Part shown: in pieces, positions 55,121-64,000 of the stretch | Position numbering within the stretch: the stretch's first letter is position 1 | How the letters are laid out: each line of letters begins with the position of its first letter | Source of the DNA: Cyclospora cayetanensis | Taxonomy: Eukaryota > Apicomplexa > Conoidasida > Eucoccidiorida > Eimeriidae | Length of the DNA: 64,000 nucleotides | Assembly: GCF_002999335.1 (NCBI RefSeq) | Contig: NW_020312133.1 | Span: 1-64,000, forward strand | Reading direction: 5' to 3' | The notes under the pieces: model-generated | What the model was told of the DNA's origin: nothing | Database searches by the model: none | What the model saw: the letters and a program-made list of their open reading frames with translations, nothing else | Made by a program: the position numbers and the translations under genes

Positions 55121-58100
55121 TCAGTCGGCCAGTTCCCCGGTTGGTGGCATTCTCCACATTTTCAGGGTGCCTTCAGCACCACAGGATACGAAGACGGCTT
55201 CGCTGGGAAAGAGCAAGATTTTCCGGATGGACTTATTGTGCGCCCTCAAGAGCAGCATGGACTCGGCGTTGGCAGCCATACTGTCACGCAGCACGTTCTC
55301 CAGGTCCCCCCCAAAGCCACGCTGCTGCAAGTGCAAGCGTTCATCAGTTCCCTGGGGGCGGCTCTGCGCTGTAGAGAAGCGCATGCGCAGGGGGAATGGC
55401 AATTTTGAGCTGCGTGCAGAGAAAGAGCCTCTTAGCTCTCTCTCCTCGTTTGGCCGCTGGTTGCCTACAAAAGTGCCACCAGACTGGTGGAAATGGAACC
55501 TCCGTCTCAAAGACTCCAGCGGCCTGTCTGAGGGAGCAGCAGTAGCACTCTCTGGTTCGAACTCGGGAGACTCAGAGACTAGACCCTCTAGTAACAGCAG
55601 AAGCAGCGCCCCCTCTGCACCGCCGACCAGCAACATGCCTCTCTCTGGCCAGACAGCTAAACAGGAGACGGCTTCTGCAAGGCACACAACTCTGGCAACT
55701 AGGACTACGCGCGCAGCACTCGCTTCAGCGACGACGGCCTCAGTGCCTTCCTCTGCAGCTCTACTGTTACAGTTGCTGCCTAAGACGCTGTAGCACAAGA
55801 TGGAGACGACACCGTTCCTGCTAGAGCTACTGCCAAGAAAGAGGAGCCTCTGCTGGGACTCAATGCACGCACAGCGGATTGAAGAGACACCCGAACAAGG
55901 CCCGCCCGCGGTGCTGCAGCCGCCACTTCCCGAAAGACTGTTCTCCTGTCGAAGCGGCTGTTGCGGCTGTTGCTGTTTCGTGCCTTGAAGAGACAGTAAC
56001 GGCAGCACAGGAGCCATATGGAGCGGGTGCGCCCCTGATTCCAGGTAGGAGAGCACCACGAGTTGCAGGCCGCTGTCGCTGGCCTTGCATTGCTGCAGCT
56101 GCAGTATTCGCACGCTTCCGCCGCTGTAGCAGCAAAATAGCAGCAGCCGAGTCTCATCCGCTACTACGGTTGCAATCGTGTCTGTCGGCGCGAGGAAACC
56201 TCCCTTCTGCGCTACATACGATGCAAGAACTTGCGAGGACGCGACATCCGCCAGCAGCACACTGCCGCTTCTTCCCGCTGCCAGCAGCATGGGCTTCAGA
56301 TCTGCGGCACTTGTGCTCCTAGGACGGCTGCTCGAGGTGCTCCCGAGGGTGTCGCCTGCGGGCAGCTGTACGGACAGTAGGGCCACAACGTCCACCGGTT
56401 CTTCCCTGATGAACTTGATTACCTCTGGGAGCTTTCTGAGACGCAGATGCTGCAGCTGCTGCTCTACAGCGGCGTACTGAGTGCTACCAAGGGGTGTGTG
56501 GAGGCGCATGGGGGCTATCAAAGGGCCTATCGAGGAGGCAATGATGGAGCTGGTATGACGGCGGTTATTTCTCTGAGTGTCTGCGCCGCTGCGGAAATGC
56601 TCCGCTGCTGCTGCTGCGGAAGAAGACGTGGGGAATGCGTGGCTCTGCAGCAGCGGCGCCTCCAAGGCAGACACCTGCAGCACTGCAATGGTTCCATCAT
56701 CTCCCCCGACAAAGAAGGATGACAGCAACGGCGCGTAGCAGCAGCAGAGGCCGCGTCTGATAGAGTTCCTCAGACACTCATGCTGCAGAGACGAGAAGGC
56801 GAGCTGAAACTGACTGCTCGCAAGTGTGGCTGCTGAGAAGAGAGACGTCGATGCACGAGAAGACACGCAATTCTCGTCCGACTGCAGACCCTTGTGCAGC
56901 GGAGGTTGCGAGTCTTCCTCGGTAGAACTTCGCAGCTGCCGTTCAACTACGCGGCGCTCTGTCCGTGAGGGGTGATGCTTCTCCTCTGGCTCACTCTGCT
57001 GATCTGGCTGCGTAGGGGTGGATCGCTGCTGTTCGTGCCGCAGCTGCATCTGCTGGCGAGAGAGTTCTCCTGGAGGCAGCGCTGACAAAAGTGTATGATA
57101 CCCGCGATCATCGTGGTGCTGCCCTTGTGCTTGCTGCGAAAGCTCGCTCTCCCGCTGTTGTTGCTGCTGTTGCGGATGCTGCTGTTGCTGGTGCGGATGC
57201 TGCTGTTGGACGGAAGAAGCAGCGTCGGCTAGCAGGAAGCGTTGCCTGTGCAACCGAGACAGCACTGCGTCAAGCTCTGAGCCACGTTCGCTGCAAAACG
57301 CAGCAGCCTCTGCAGCCTCTGCGGTGTCTGTGAGGGGAGGCAGCCACGGGAGGGCTAGGGAGGAAGGTACTGAGAGAGCGAGGAGAGAACTCCGACTCTT
57401 GATTTTGAGTCCGCAAGCCACGGATCGACGCTGTCTCCGGGTGCGATTGTCGTTCCTGGAGTCGCTCTTGGGGGTGTTTTCTGGTGTCAGTGGGCCTGCT
57501 GTGGCTTGTTGCCGCAGCACTGCGGCTTCTAGCCGCTCGCAGAAAGACGAAGGGAAGGGCTTGGGAAGTATCAGCAACACAGCAGCCTTATCGCGTTGAG
57601 GATAAGCCATGAGGGCGATGCGCTTCTGCACTGCCACGGCGGCAGTCCCTGCGGAGACAGCAGCAGCCTTTATTGCGCTGCTTCCTTGCTTCTTCTTCCC
57701 AGCGAGAAAAGGAAACAAGGAAATGCGCTTGCCACTCGTGTGGAAAAGGGAGAGAATCACAAAAGGCGGGCAAGAACCCCCTAGCAGCCAGCAGGACGGC
57801 GCACTGCGTCTCTGAAGAATACGCCAAGAGGCTGTCTCGCCGGTTTCGCCAGGCCCGTCATCATCTACATGCTTCTGTGCATGCTGCTGCTTCTGCTGGT
57901 GGTGCAGAGGCCCCTTGTCGACTCCTGGGAGCGTTTCTTTGCATCCGTACAGCGCCTCGGAAGCAGCCGATTCAGCGGAAGGAGGTTGAATAAAGGCCAC
58001 ACAGGCATCCCGCAGCTCAAGAGACACGCGCGAAGCGAAAAGACGCCCGTGCACGGGCAGCGTCATGTGCTGCGGAGGCAGCAGCAGGGGGGAGAGGGGG

Positions 58101-59812
58101 TGGGGTGTCTCGAGTCTCCTTCTGCATCGCCGACAGCACAGGACGTGCTGCTGCCGAATTCCAAGGCGTCTCTGAACAAAGACGTCGCTCATGATATCAG
58201 CACGCTGCAGCAGCGTTCCCACGAACGCTGCTACATCAGGCGCCTCTTGCCCAGCAGTGAGGTACTCCATTTTTCTGCCAGTTGCGGCAGCAGCAGCAGA
58301 CAGTGCGGAGGCTGCTGTGTTGTTCTCACCGCTTGAAGGCGCGTCTTCAAGCGGTGAGAACAACACAGCAGCCTCCGCGCTGTCTGCTGCTGCTGCCGCA
58401 ACTGGATCCTCTCTGCCCCCTCCCCGAGCAGAACCACCCCCCATCCATGCGGCGACTGCAGTGGAAATGCGCTTAGGCTGCAGACTGCTGAAGCGCGTCT
58501 CCAGTCGCCTCCAAGGGGCCTCCCACCCCGCCCCTGCGTGCCCTTCCTTCCCGCCGTTCATAGGCGTGAACGGATACAGCTGGTACACGTGCCGCTGCAG
58601 TTCTGCGTACTGGTACCGCTGCAGCGACACCTGAAAGCAGCAGACGCACTCCCAGTTCTCCTGACGGGGAGGCTGCTGCGCCTGCTTGCCCCCCTGAAGC
58701 TCCTGCTCCCGAGCGTGCTGCCGCTGCTGCTGCTGGTGCCGAGGAAGGCTCTCAGGATGCGACGCTGGCGCGGCTGCTGAGTGCGCGAGCCGCTGCCAGG
58801 CTTGCTCGCCAGCTGGAGCGGGAGCCAAATGCGCGAGCTCAAGCACCACCAAGTCCGCTGACCTCGTGAGCAACCCTCCAAAAGAAAAGGCGGAAACAAC
58901 GCGCAACCCCACCGGAGGCAGAGACCACTGCATTTGCAAGGCAGCTGCGGAGGCAGCGCTGCTGTGGCAAGGCGCAGTCCCCTCCCCATCCAGTGTAGCA
59001 GGAGTGGGGGAAAGGCCTCCTGCGGCTGCTGCTGCTCGTCGTGCTCTCGAGGAGACGGGCGGAGGAAGGGGGGGAAAATCGGCTGCATGCAGAGGCGGCT
59101 TCCATGCACGAGCATAGGGGTCCACAACACCGCTTGAAGGGTTGCAGGCGTCGCTCTGGCTGCACTCGAAGCCGTCCTCGCATGCGTCCTCCAGCTCTTC
59201 AGCAGCAGCACTGGCAGCGGAAGCAAACTTCTCGTGCTGTTGTCGCCGCAGGTGCTGCAAGAGAATCCGCCGCTGCGCGAAGGGGCCTCCCTTGCTGCAT
59301 CGGCAAGTTCGCAGAGCGTGGCAAGGGCAGCAAACGGGAGCCAGCCCTCTTGTTTCTGAGCTGCAGCACCACTTTCGCGAGGCTTCCAAAAAGGCCTTGC
59401 TGCTGCCTGTCGCTCCATCGGGAGCGCCAGTGAAGCCTCCAAAACTGCCTCCGCCTTCTGCTGCAGCTGCGGCAGACAAGGCGCCGTCTGCGAAGGAGGC
59501 GCACCCAAGAGACTCGCGGAAGTCTGTCCCTGCCGCTGTAATCGCGGAGTCGATCGCTGCGTGAGTCGCTGGTTCTGCTGCTGCGGGTGCTACAACGGGA
59601 GATGCAGCGGCTGCTGCGGCAGCTGCCCCCGTGCCTGCTGCATCTTCAGGGGGTCGTTGAGAGTCTCCGGGAGCAGCAGTAAAGGGGGAAGCCGCTGCAG
59701 TGAGCGACGCAAAAGGGGTGCTCTCTCCTGCTTGGCTCCCAGAGGCGCCTGCAGCATGCATGCTCGCCGTCGGTGTCTGGTGTACAGACAGTCCAGCGAC
59801 TCCTGGGGTCAT
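55121..59812 (-). CDS. Large WD-repeat protein, intronless, unrecognised
   Basis: A single open frame of 1563 codons starts at ATG 59812 (MTPGVAGLSVHQTPTA). The N-terminal 130 residues are Ala/Gly-rich. A Cys/His-containing stretch (APVCCPCHALRTCRCSKG) follows, then ordered blocks such as WECVCCFQVSLQRYQYAEL, QRADIMSDVFVQRRLGIRQQ and GRLFASRVSLELRDACVAFI. Long Gln/His/Glu-rich linkers separate these from degenerate WD-like repeats near the C-terminus: FFVGGDDGTIAVLQV, LLAAGRSGSVLLADV, LLFCCYSGGSVRILQL, MLLVGGAEGALLLLLL and finally LRAHNKSIRKILLF...FVSCGAEGTLKMWRM. The beta-propeller is probably a protein-interaction platform; no catalytic or BEACH domain is seen. The lack of introns is unusual among these neighbours. 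The frame includes the palindrome at 58278-58405. Confidence 0.75.
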   Translation of the reverse strand: MTPGVAGLSVHQTPTASMHAAGASGSQAGESTPFASLTAAASPFTAAPGDSQRPPEDAAGTGAAAAAAAASPVVAPAAAEPATHAAIDSAITAAGTDFRESLGCASFADGALSAAAAAEGGGSFGGFTGAPDGATGSSKAFLEASRKWCCSSETRGLAPVCCPCHALRTCRCSKGGPFAQRRILLQHLRRQQHEKFASAASAAAEELEDACEDGFECSQSDACNPSSGVVDPYARAWKPPLHAADFPPLPPPVSSRARRAAAAAGGLSPTPATLDGEGTAPCHSSAASAAALQMQWSLPPVGLRVVSAFSFGGLLTRSADLVVLELAHLAPAPAGEQAWQRLAHSAAAPASHPESLPRHQQQQRQHAREQELQGGKQAQQPPRQENWECVCCFQVSLQRYQYAELQRHVYQLYPFTPMNGGKEGHAGAGWEAPWRRLETRFSSLQPKRISTAVAAWMGGGSARGGGREDPVAAAAADSAEAAVLFSPLEDAPSSGENNTAASALSAAAAATGRKMEYLTAGQEAPDVAAFVGTLLQRADIMSDVFVQRRLGIRQQHVLCCRRCRRRLETPHPLSPLLLPPQHMTLPVHGRLFASRVSLELRDACVAFIQPPSAESAASEALYGCKETLPGVDKGPLHHQQKQQHAQKHVDDDGPGETGETASWRILQRRSAPSCWLLGGSCPPFVILSLFHTSGKRISLFPFLAGKKKQGSSAIKAAAVSAGTAAVAVQKRIALMAYPQRDKAAVLLILPKPFPSSFCERLEAAVLRQQATAGPLTPENTPKSDSRNDNRTRRQRRSVACGLKIKSRSSLLALSVPSSLALPWLPPLTDTAEAAEAAAFCSERGSELDAVLSRLHRQRFLLADAASSVQQQHPHQQQQHPQQQQQQRESELSQQAQGQHHDDRGYHTLLSALPPGELSRQQMQLRHEQQRSTPTQPDQQSEPEEKHHPSRTERRVVERQLRSSTEEDSQPPLHKGLQSDENCVSSRASTSLFSAATLASSQFQLAFSSLQHECLRNSIRRGLCCCYAPLLSSFFVGGDDGTIAVLQVSALEAPLLQSHAFPTSSSAAAAAEHFRSGADTQRNNRRHTSSIIASSIGPLIAPMRLHTPLGSTQYAAVEQQLQHLRLRKLPEVIKFIREEPVDVVALLSVQLPAGDTLGSTSSSRPRSTSAADLKPMLLAAGRSGSVLLADVASSQVLASYVAQKGGFLAPTDTIATVVADETRLLLFCCYSGGSVRILQLQQCKASDSGLQLVVLSYLESGAHPLHMAPVLPLLSLQGTKQQQPQQPLRQENSLSGSGGCSTAGGPCSGVSSIRCACIESQQRLLFLGSSSSRNGVVSILCYSVLGSNCNSRAAEEGTEAVVAEASAARVVLVARVVCLAEAVSCLAVWPERGMLLVGGAEGALLLLLLEGLVSESPEFEPESATAAPSDRPLESLRRRFHFHQSGGTFVGNQRPNEERELRGSFSARSSKLPFPLRMRFSTAQSRPQGTDERLHLQQRGFGGDLENVLRDSMAANAESMLLLRAHNKSIRKILLFPSEAVFVSCGAEGTLKMWRMPPTGELAD
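58278..58405. repeat. Near-perfect palindrome, two 61-bp arms, 6-bp centre
   Basis: Bases 58278-58338 are the reverse complement of 58345-58405 with one mismatch (T at 58304, where the other arm implies C). The centre is GCGCGT. It lies inside the WD-repeat ORF and, being palindromic with the frame kept open, encodes nearly the same Ala/Ser/Glu peptide on both strands (ADSAEAAVLFSPLE). Confidence 0.95.
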
Positions 59813-60545
59813 GAGATCATCAGACAGAGGAGGGGCAGCGGCAGCACCTGCAGTGACACCTGCAGCAGAGCTGCAGGTGTTACTGCTTCGCGAGCAGCAG
59901 GAAGGTCAGAAAGCTCCACGTTACACTGCAGCAGACGAGGCGTAGGGACCCCTCTATTGCGCATTCGCAAGAACCGCCGCTACTGCGGCAACAGCCGCTG
60001 CTCGTGTTGTTGCCGCTGCAGCTGCTGCTGCTCAGGAGGATACTACATGGGCTGCCAAGAAAGACTCTCTGCTGCCTGCTAGCCAGTGAAATGTGTAACG
60101 CAACGGCACCAAGAACTGCTGCAGCAATAGCTGCCAACCACCTGGCTAGTTGCCAGTGCTTAATGCCTTGTGTATTGTTGCGCGCCTTCTGTCGCGAATC
60201 ATACCGCAACATACGCAGAAAAAAACAAAGCCAAACGAGTTATTGAAACCGCCTTCCTCCCTAAAGGGGGCTGCAGAGAGAAGAGCAGCGTTACACTAGG
60301 CTCCAGTACAAGATCTACTACATGGCTCCTGCTGGTCCTGGTGTCCGCTGCTGCTGTTGCTGCTGCTGTTGCTGCTGCTAGTGGTGAAGCTGCTGTCAAT
60401 GCTCTCTCCGGTAATACACTTGAAGATCTTGACAATACACTTGAGAAGTTTTGAAGCGCAAGCGATGAAAGGCAGCAACATGTGCGGCAAAATGGGCCAT
60501 AAAACCGCCAGGCTTACAGCAGGCGTGCCAACGTCCGTAGCTACC

Positions 60546-60643
<98 letters not shown>

Positions 60644-61194
60644 CCCATCGGCGACCCGAATCACCACCCCCATGGAAACCTCTTCCTTCTTTTCCCCCAG
60701 CCTTTGCTTTGCGTTGTATTTCTCCATTTTAGAGCTTGTCACACTGCAGCAACCGCTCACTTGTCTTCTTTCTTGCAGCCTCCGACTGTCATCCCCGCGA
60801 CACATCTCATTCAGAGAACTACGACACCCCGACCAGCAGCGCCAAAGCCCCCCTAACGCACTAAAAGCCTAAAGAAGTATCCGCAGTCGCTCCAAACAAA
60901 GCCACCTACGCCGCCTCCTTTTTTGTGCTGCTGCAGCTTCTATCTACCATCGACTCTGCCAGTTGCTCCCGCTGAAGCACACTCAGGCTGATGCAGATCC
61001 CCAGCAGCTGTCTGCCCATGCCGTTGTCTTCTCCATTTAAGCACTCCTTCGCGGCAGCAGCAGCCTCCGCAGAAGCAGCTGATGCCTCTCTCTAAGCACA
61101 TTGTTACACCTCGTCTTCTCAACCTTGGCAGCTGCAGAATTGCTACGCCCCCCTGACTTTGAGCATCAGTGCTTCATCCTAAAGCTCCCCGACT
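59813..61194. promoter_or_regulatory. Divergent 5' region between the WD-repeat gene and the Aurora-type kinase
   Basis: The two flanking genes start in opposite directions, so this 1.4-kb stretch must hold both promoters and 5' leaders. It is rich in CTG/CAG triplets and includes the (CAG)31 run. No TATA or initiator motif can be claimed with confidence. Open frames here (for example plus 60357-60872) are driven by the repeat. Confidence 0.5.
60549..60641. repeat. (CAG)31 uninterrupted triplet repeat
   Basis: Thirty-one perfect CAG units, the longest pure triplet run in the window, lie outside any supported coding exon, between two divergent genes. On the plus strand the surrounding frame would give poly-Gln, on the minus strand poly-Cys in one frame; neither is supported as protein. 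Confidence 0.95.
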
Positions 61195-63480
61195 ATGCAA
61201 GGCATCGGAGATCCTCCATCAAGCGCATTGCAACACCAACAACTCCAGCAGCAACCCCGTAGTCTCAAAGGACCTTCCCAGCGAGTCGTAGCGGGGGAAG
61301 CAGCTAACACGGTGGGCAGCAGCTGTACCAGTCAGAAGGCAAGTTTCAAGGAAAACATTGCCTGCTGCAATGGAAGCGCCATCGGTTGCAATACTAATGC
61401 CAATACCAATACCGACAGCAGCAGTAGCAGCAGCAGCAGCAGCAGTAGCAGCAGCAGCAGCAGTAGCAGCAGCAGCAACAAGAACAGAGAGAGTACTGAT
61501 GTAGCGCAGCCCTCTGCAGTCGAAGAAGACGTTTCTTTGCAGTGTGGGCTCCATGCATACCGCTTCTCTCTGAGAGACTTCGATATTGGAGGCTATCTGG
61601 TGAGTCGGTCGGCGTGTTGTGGTGGTGCATGCGCTGCTCTTTTCTCCACCCCTCCCTCTGCTCTTCCTGTTGCAAAGATTTCAACTTTCCCTGATACTGC
61701 TACACTTGCGCATGCAGGGAGATGGCGCCCATGGCAGTGTATTTCTGGCACGTGAGCGACGCAGCGGCTTCATCTGTGTGCTGAAATGCATCACCAAGTC
61801 TCACCTCATCCGGTGCGTCCTCAAGAGCTGTTTAGAGGTTGTATCTGCTATCTGCTGCTATCTTCTATCTGCTCCTGCTGTCTGCTCCTGCTATCTGCTG
61901 CTGTCGCTGGTGGTGCTCCTGTTGTTGCCACAAGTGTTGACAAAGTGGTGCGTCTCTGCAAAAAGCGGCGCATGTCGGCACTGTAGCAACGCCGCTTTTC
62001 GCAGTGTTTTTCTCGAGCTCTCTCTCTGGTAGCGGAAAAGTCTCTCCCGTTTCACCCCCCTTTATTTCCCCCCAACCCCCCCCTTTATTACCACCTCTTC
62101 AGCCCAAATTTCCCTTTCCTGTGCTGCCGCATCGGTGCCCCTCGCAGCCTTCTGCGCTCTGTGGCATCGACCAGCCTTCCTCATATTCTCACCTTCGCTG
62201 CTTTTCTTTTCCCATTTCCGCTGTAGGGGAGGCAATGAGGCTCTCTTGAAAAAGGAAGTGGAGCTGCAGGCACACCTCAAGCATCCGCACATATGCTGGT
62301 ACTACTTGTGTCTCTCTCTATCTCTCTATCTTTCTCTCTCATTTTTTCCCTCTCTATTTCTCTCTCGCTTTCTCTAACAACACCTACTCGTGCTTTCTTG
62401 GGGTGCTAGTCTTGGAATGACTGCTGATGCAGGCAGTGTATCTCTGTTCCTCCCCCCCTTTCCCCCTATACGTGTTGACGTCTCCAGACTTGCGCTTCTG
62501 CCTTTGCTGCCCCTCCCTCTCGCTCACTCTAGGCGTCGTTCTGTCTGTGCCGCCTGTGTGTGCGAGCCCCCTCAATTCACTTTACACCCGAGCAAAGGCA
62601 CAGCCTGTACAGCGGTGCTGCACTCCTTACTGCGCACTCCACCAGCTTCTGCCCTTCGCATTTTTCATCTCTTGAACATTCTTCGCCAACGCCGCACCAA
62701 TGACTTTCTCTGCTCCCCCCCTCGTGTCTTTCTACCTGTCTAAAATACTACCTGCTCTCCTGTTTGCCGTCGGCTCCTTGTCTAGACACTTCGCTTTTTG
62801 CTGCGTGGGGGAACTCAGCATGTATGGCTGGTTTCAGACGCCTTCAACTGTCTTCCTCGTGATGGAATACTGTCATCAAGGAGACCTCTTCAGTCGCCTT
62901 GATGAAACACAAAATGGCTTCTCAGAAGAACAAGTTGCTCGGTAAATCGCTCCTGCACTTTCTCGCTCCTTGCTGTCTGCTTCCAACCCACTGCCCCTCG
63001 TGCTGCTGCTGCTGCTGCTCTCAAAGGCTCCTCCTCGTCTGCGATTCATGCCTCTCTAGTCAACCTACTCCTCCTCCTCATCACCGCCTCTCTAATTAGC
63101 CTTCCTCTGCGGCAGTAGTCTGCGTCTGCTGCTGCTTCTTCCTCCTCATCACCACCTCTCTAATTAGCCTTTCTCTCCGGCAGTAGTCTGCGTCTGCTGC
63201 TGCTTCTTCTTCCTCCCCATCACCACCTCTCTAATTAGCCTTTCTCTCCGGCAGTAGTCTGCGTCTGCTGCTGCTTCTTCTTCCATTTCATCCCCACCAA
63301 CCTCCAACCAACTCCAGGCTAGAGAACAGAACCCTCTGAGAGGCGTTTGAGAAGTGCTTTCTCCACCCCTGTCACAGCCTTGTGCAAAAACTGTCTCTGC
63401 GCTTCAGCATGGCTTTCCAGATCGCATGGGCTATACGCACATGCCATGACAAACGCATTGCTCATCTCGACATCAAACCT
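61195..63480 (+). CDS. Aurora-type serine/threonine kinase, 5' part
   Basis: Aurora kinases control spindle, centrosome and cytokinesis steps. Five phase-consistent exons, 61195-61599, 61718-61812, 62227-62298, 62819-62941 and 63408-63480, give the first 256 residues. The N-terminus is Gln/Ser/Asn-rich with a run of about 20 serines (AGC repeats). The kinase domain begins FSLRDFDIGGYL, then the glycine loop GDGAHGSV and the lysine in VLKCITKSHLIR. KKEVELQAHLKHPHICCMYG then matches the Aurora hallmark rrEIEIQaHLhHPNILrLY, and WF and FLVMEYCHQGDLFSRL complete the N-lobe and hinge. The catalytic loop reads AHLDIKP where HRDIKPEN is expected: the Asp is kept but the preceding Arg is Leu. Nothing recognisable as the next exon (EN.LL, DFG) lies between 63481 and the window end, so the gene continues outside. 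Confidence 0.8.
63089..63290. repeat. Minisatellite, three copies of about 66-69 bp, in kinase intron
   Basis: The block starting TCTCTAATTAGCCTT and running through CGGCAGTAGTCTGCGTCTGC and GCTGCTTCTTC occurs three times in succession, with small length changes in the TTC/CTC part. It lies in the intron before exon 63408-63480. Confidence 0.85.
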
Positions 63481-63749
63481 GTAATAGTCCTTCCCCTCCC
63501 AAACACTCGCCAGCGTGAATCTAGCCTTTCCCGGAGGTGCCTCTGCACTAGGGTGCAAGCGAACTGTGCGCGGCTGCCTCTCTACCTGCTGCCCTCCTCA
63601 TCGTGATCCTTTCGTTTCGCCTCCCTTCTTTGCTGTCTTTCTCTCTTTTATCACTCCCTCCGCCTTGCCGGCAACTCCTGCACCCACATCGCGTCCTTCT
63701 GATGTAGCGTAGCGCTCGAAGGAAGCCTACAACGCGTAGGCCAGCGCGT

Positions 63750-63920
63750 GTGTGTGTGTCTGTGTCTGAGTGTGTGTCTGTATCTGTGTGTGTGTGTCTG
63801 TATCTGTGTGTGTGTCTGTATTTGTGTGTGTGTCTGTATCTGTGTGTGTGTCTGTATATGTGTGTGTGTCTGTATCTGTGTGTGCCTCTGTGTCTGTGTG
63901 TGTCTGTGAGTGTGTGTGGC
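63750..63920. repeat. TG/TCTG microsatellite
   Basis: TGTGTGTGTCTGTATC units run for about 170 bp, presumably in the next intron of the Aurora-type kinase gene. The minus-strand frame through it is a His/Thr/Gln repeat artefact. Confidence 0.9.
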
Positions 63921-64000
63921 TGTCGCGGCTACCTCTGGCAAGTGCTTTTTTTGCGTATCCTTCCGTTTTTGCTCTCTTGCTATTTTCCTCTGCGTATTTT

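Noticed and set aside
58191..58634. Plus-strand frame opposite the WD-repeat ORF
   Set aside because: Its resemblance to the minus-strand protein is only a consequence of the palindrome.
60357..60872. Plus-strand frame with 31 glutamines
   Set aside because: Nothing outside the CAG run looks like protein, and it lies between two divergent genes.

Overview
The window is nuclear DNA of a coccidian apicomplexan, most likely an Eimeria species or a close relative. The evidence is dense CAG/GCA (Gln/Ala) repeats both inside and outside exons, short exons separated by introns full of CA/TG, TATG, CT and AT microsatellites, animal/alveolate-type genes without operons, and several genes of probable apicoplast (plastid-derived) function. 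No tRNA, rRNA, CRISPR array, transposase or reverse transcriptase was seen. Exon boundaries given here were worked out by hand from GT/AG sites, reading phase and protein-family motifs. They are good where I call them phase-consistent and approximate elsewhere.

Layout. 1-244 is an almost pure poly-G run that cuts off an SNF1/AMPK-type kinase (minus strand, 538-1884). At 4.0-5.1 kb two short minus-strand genes look mitochondrial, one of them PET117-like. At 5.7-10.1 kb lies an unrecognised plus-strand gene with an N-terminal membrane segment and an Ala-rich tail. At 10.6-13.8 kb two minus-strand genes sit about 190 bp apart: holo-ACP synthase (AcpS) and the endoribonuclease YbeY with a plastid-type leader. 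At 14.3-20.4 kb is a many-exon CEP120 homologue (centriole/basal body). At 20.6-28.2 kb are two minus-strand kelch genes, the first with a C-terminal BTB domain. At 30.3-32.8 kb, also minus strand, is a bacterial-type CDP-diacylglycerol synthase. At 37.5-45.6 kb is a complete ten-exon PRP2/DHX16-type DEAH spliceosomal helicase, one of whose introns appears to be GC-AG. At 46.8-50.0 kb (minus) is a secreted Glu/Ala-rich protein with an octapeptide repeat. At 52.3-52.8 kb is a possible small gene. At 55.1-59.8 kb (minus) is an intronless 1563-residue WD-repeat ORF containing a 61-bp-arm palindrome. At 61.2 kb to the right end is the 5' part of an Aurora-type kinase whose HRD motif reads HLD.

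The window alternates between repeat-rich stretches (about 4-24, 37-46 and 55-64 kb: CAG runs, microsatellite introns, long multi-exon genes) and repeat-poor stretches (about 24-30, 33-37 and 46-55 kb: few genes, normal composition). This resembles the R/P segmentation known for Eimeria chromosomes.

Functionally the best-supported theme is the plastid: AcpS (activation of acyl carrier protein for type II fatty acid synthesis), YbeY (rRNA maturation of bacterial-type ribosomes) and a bacterial-type CDP-DAG synthase. CEP120 and the Aurora-type kinase point to basal bodies and division. No obviously new multi-gene system was found. The most unusual items are the array of splice-acceptor-like repeats inside a CEP120 intron, the large palindrome in the WD ORF, the GC-AG intron in a splicing helicase gene, and the atypical Aurora-type kinase.
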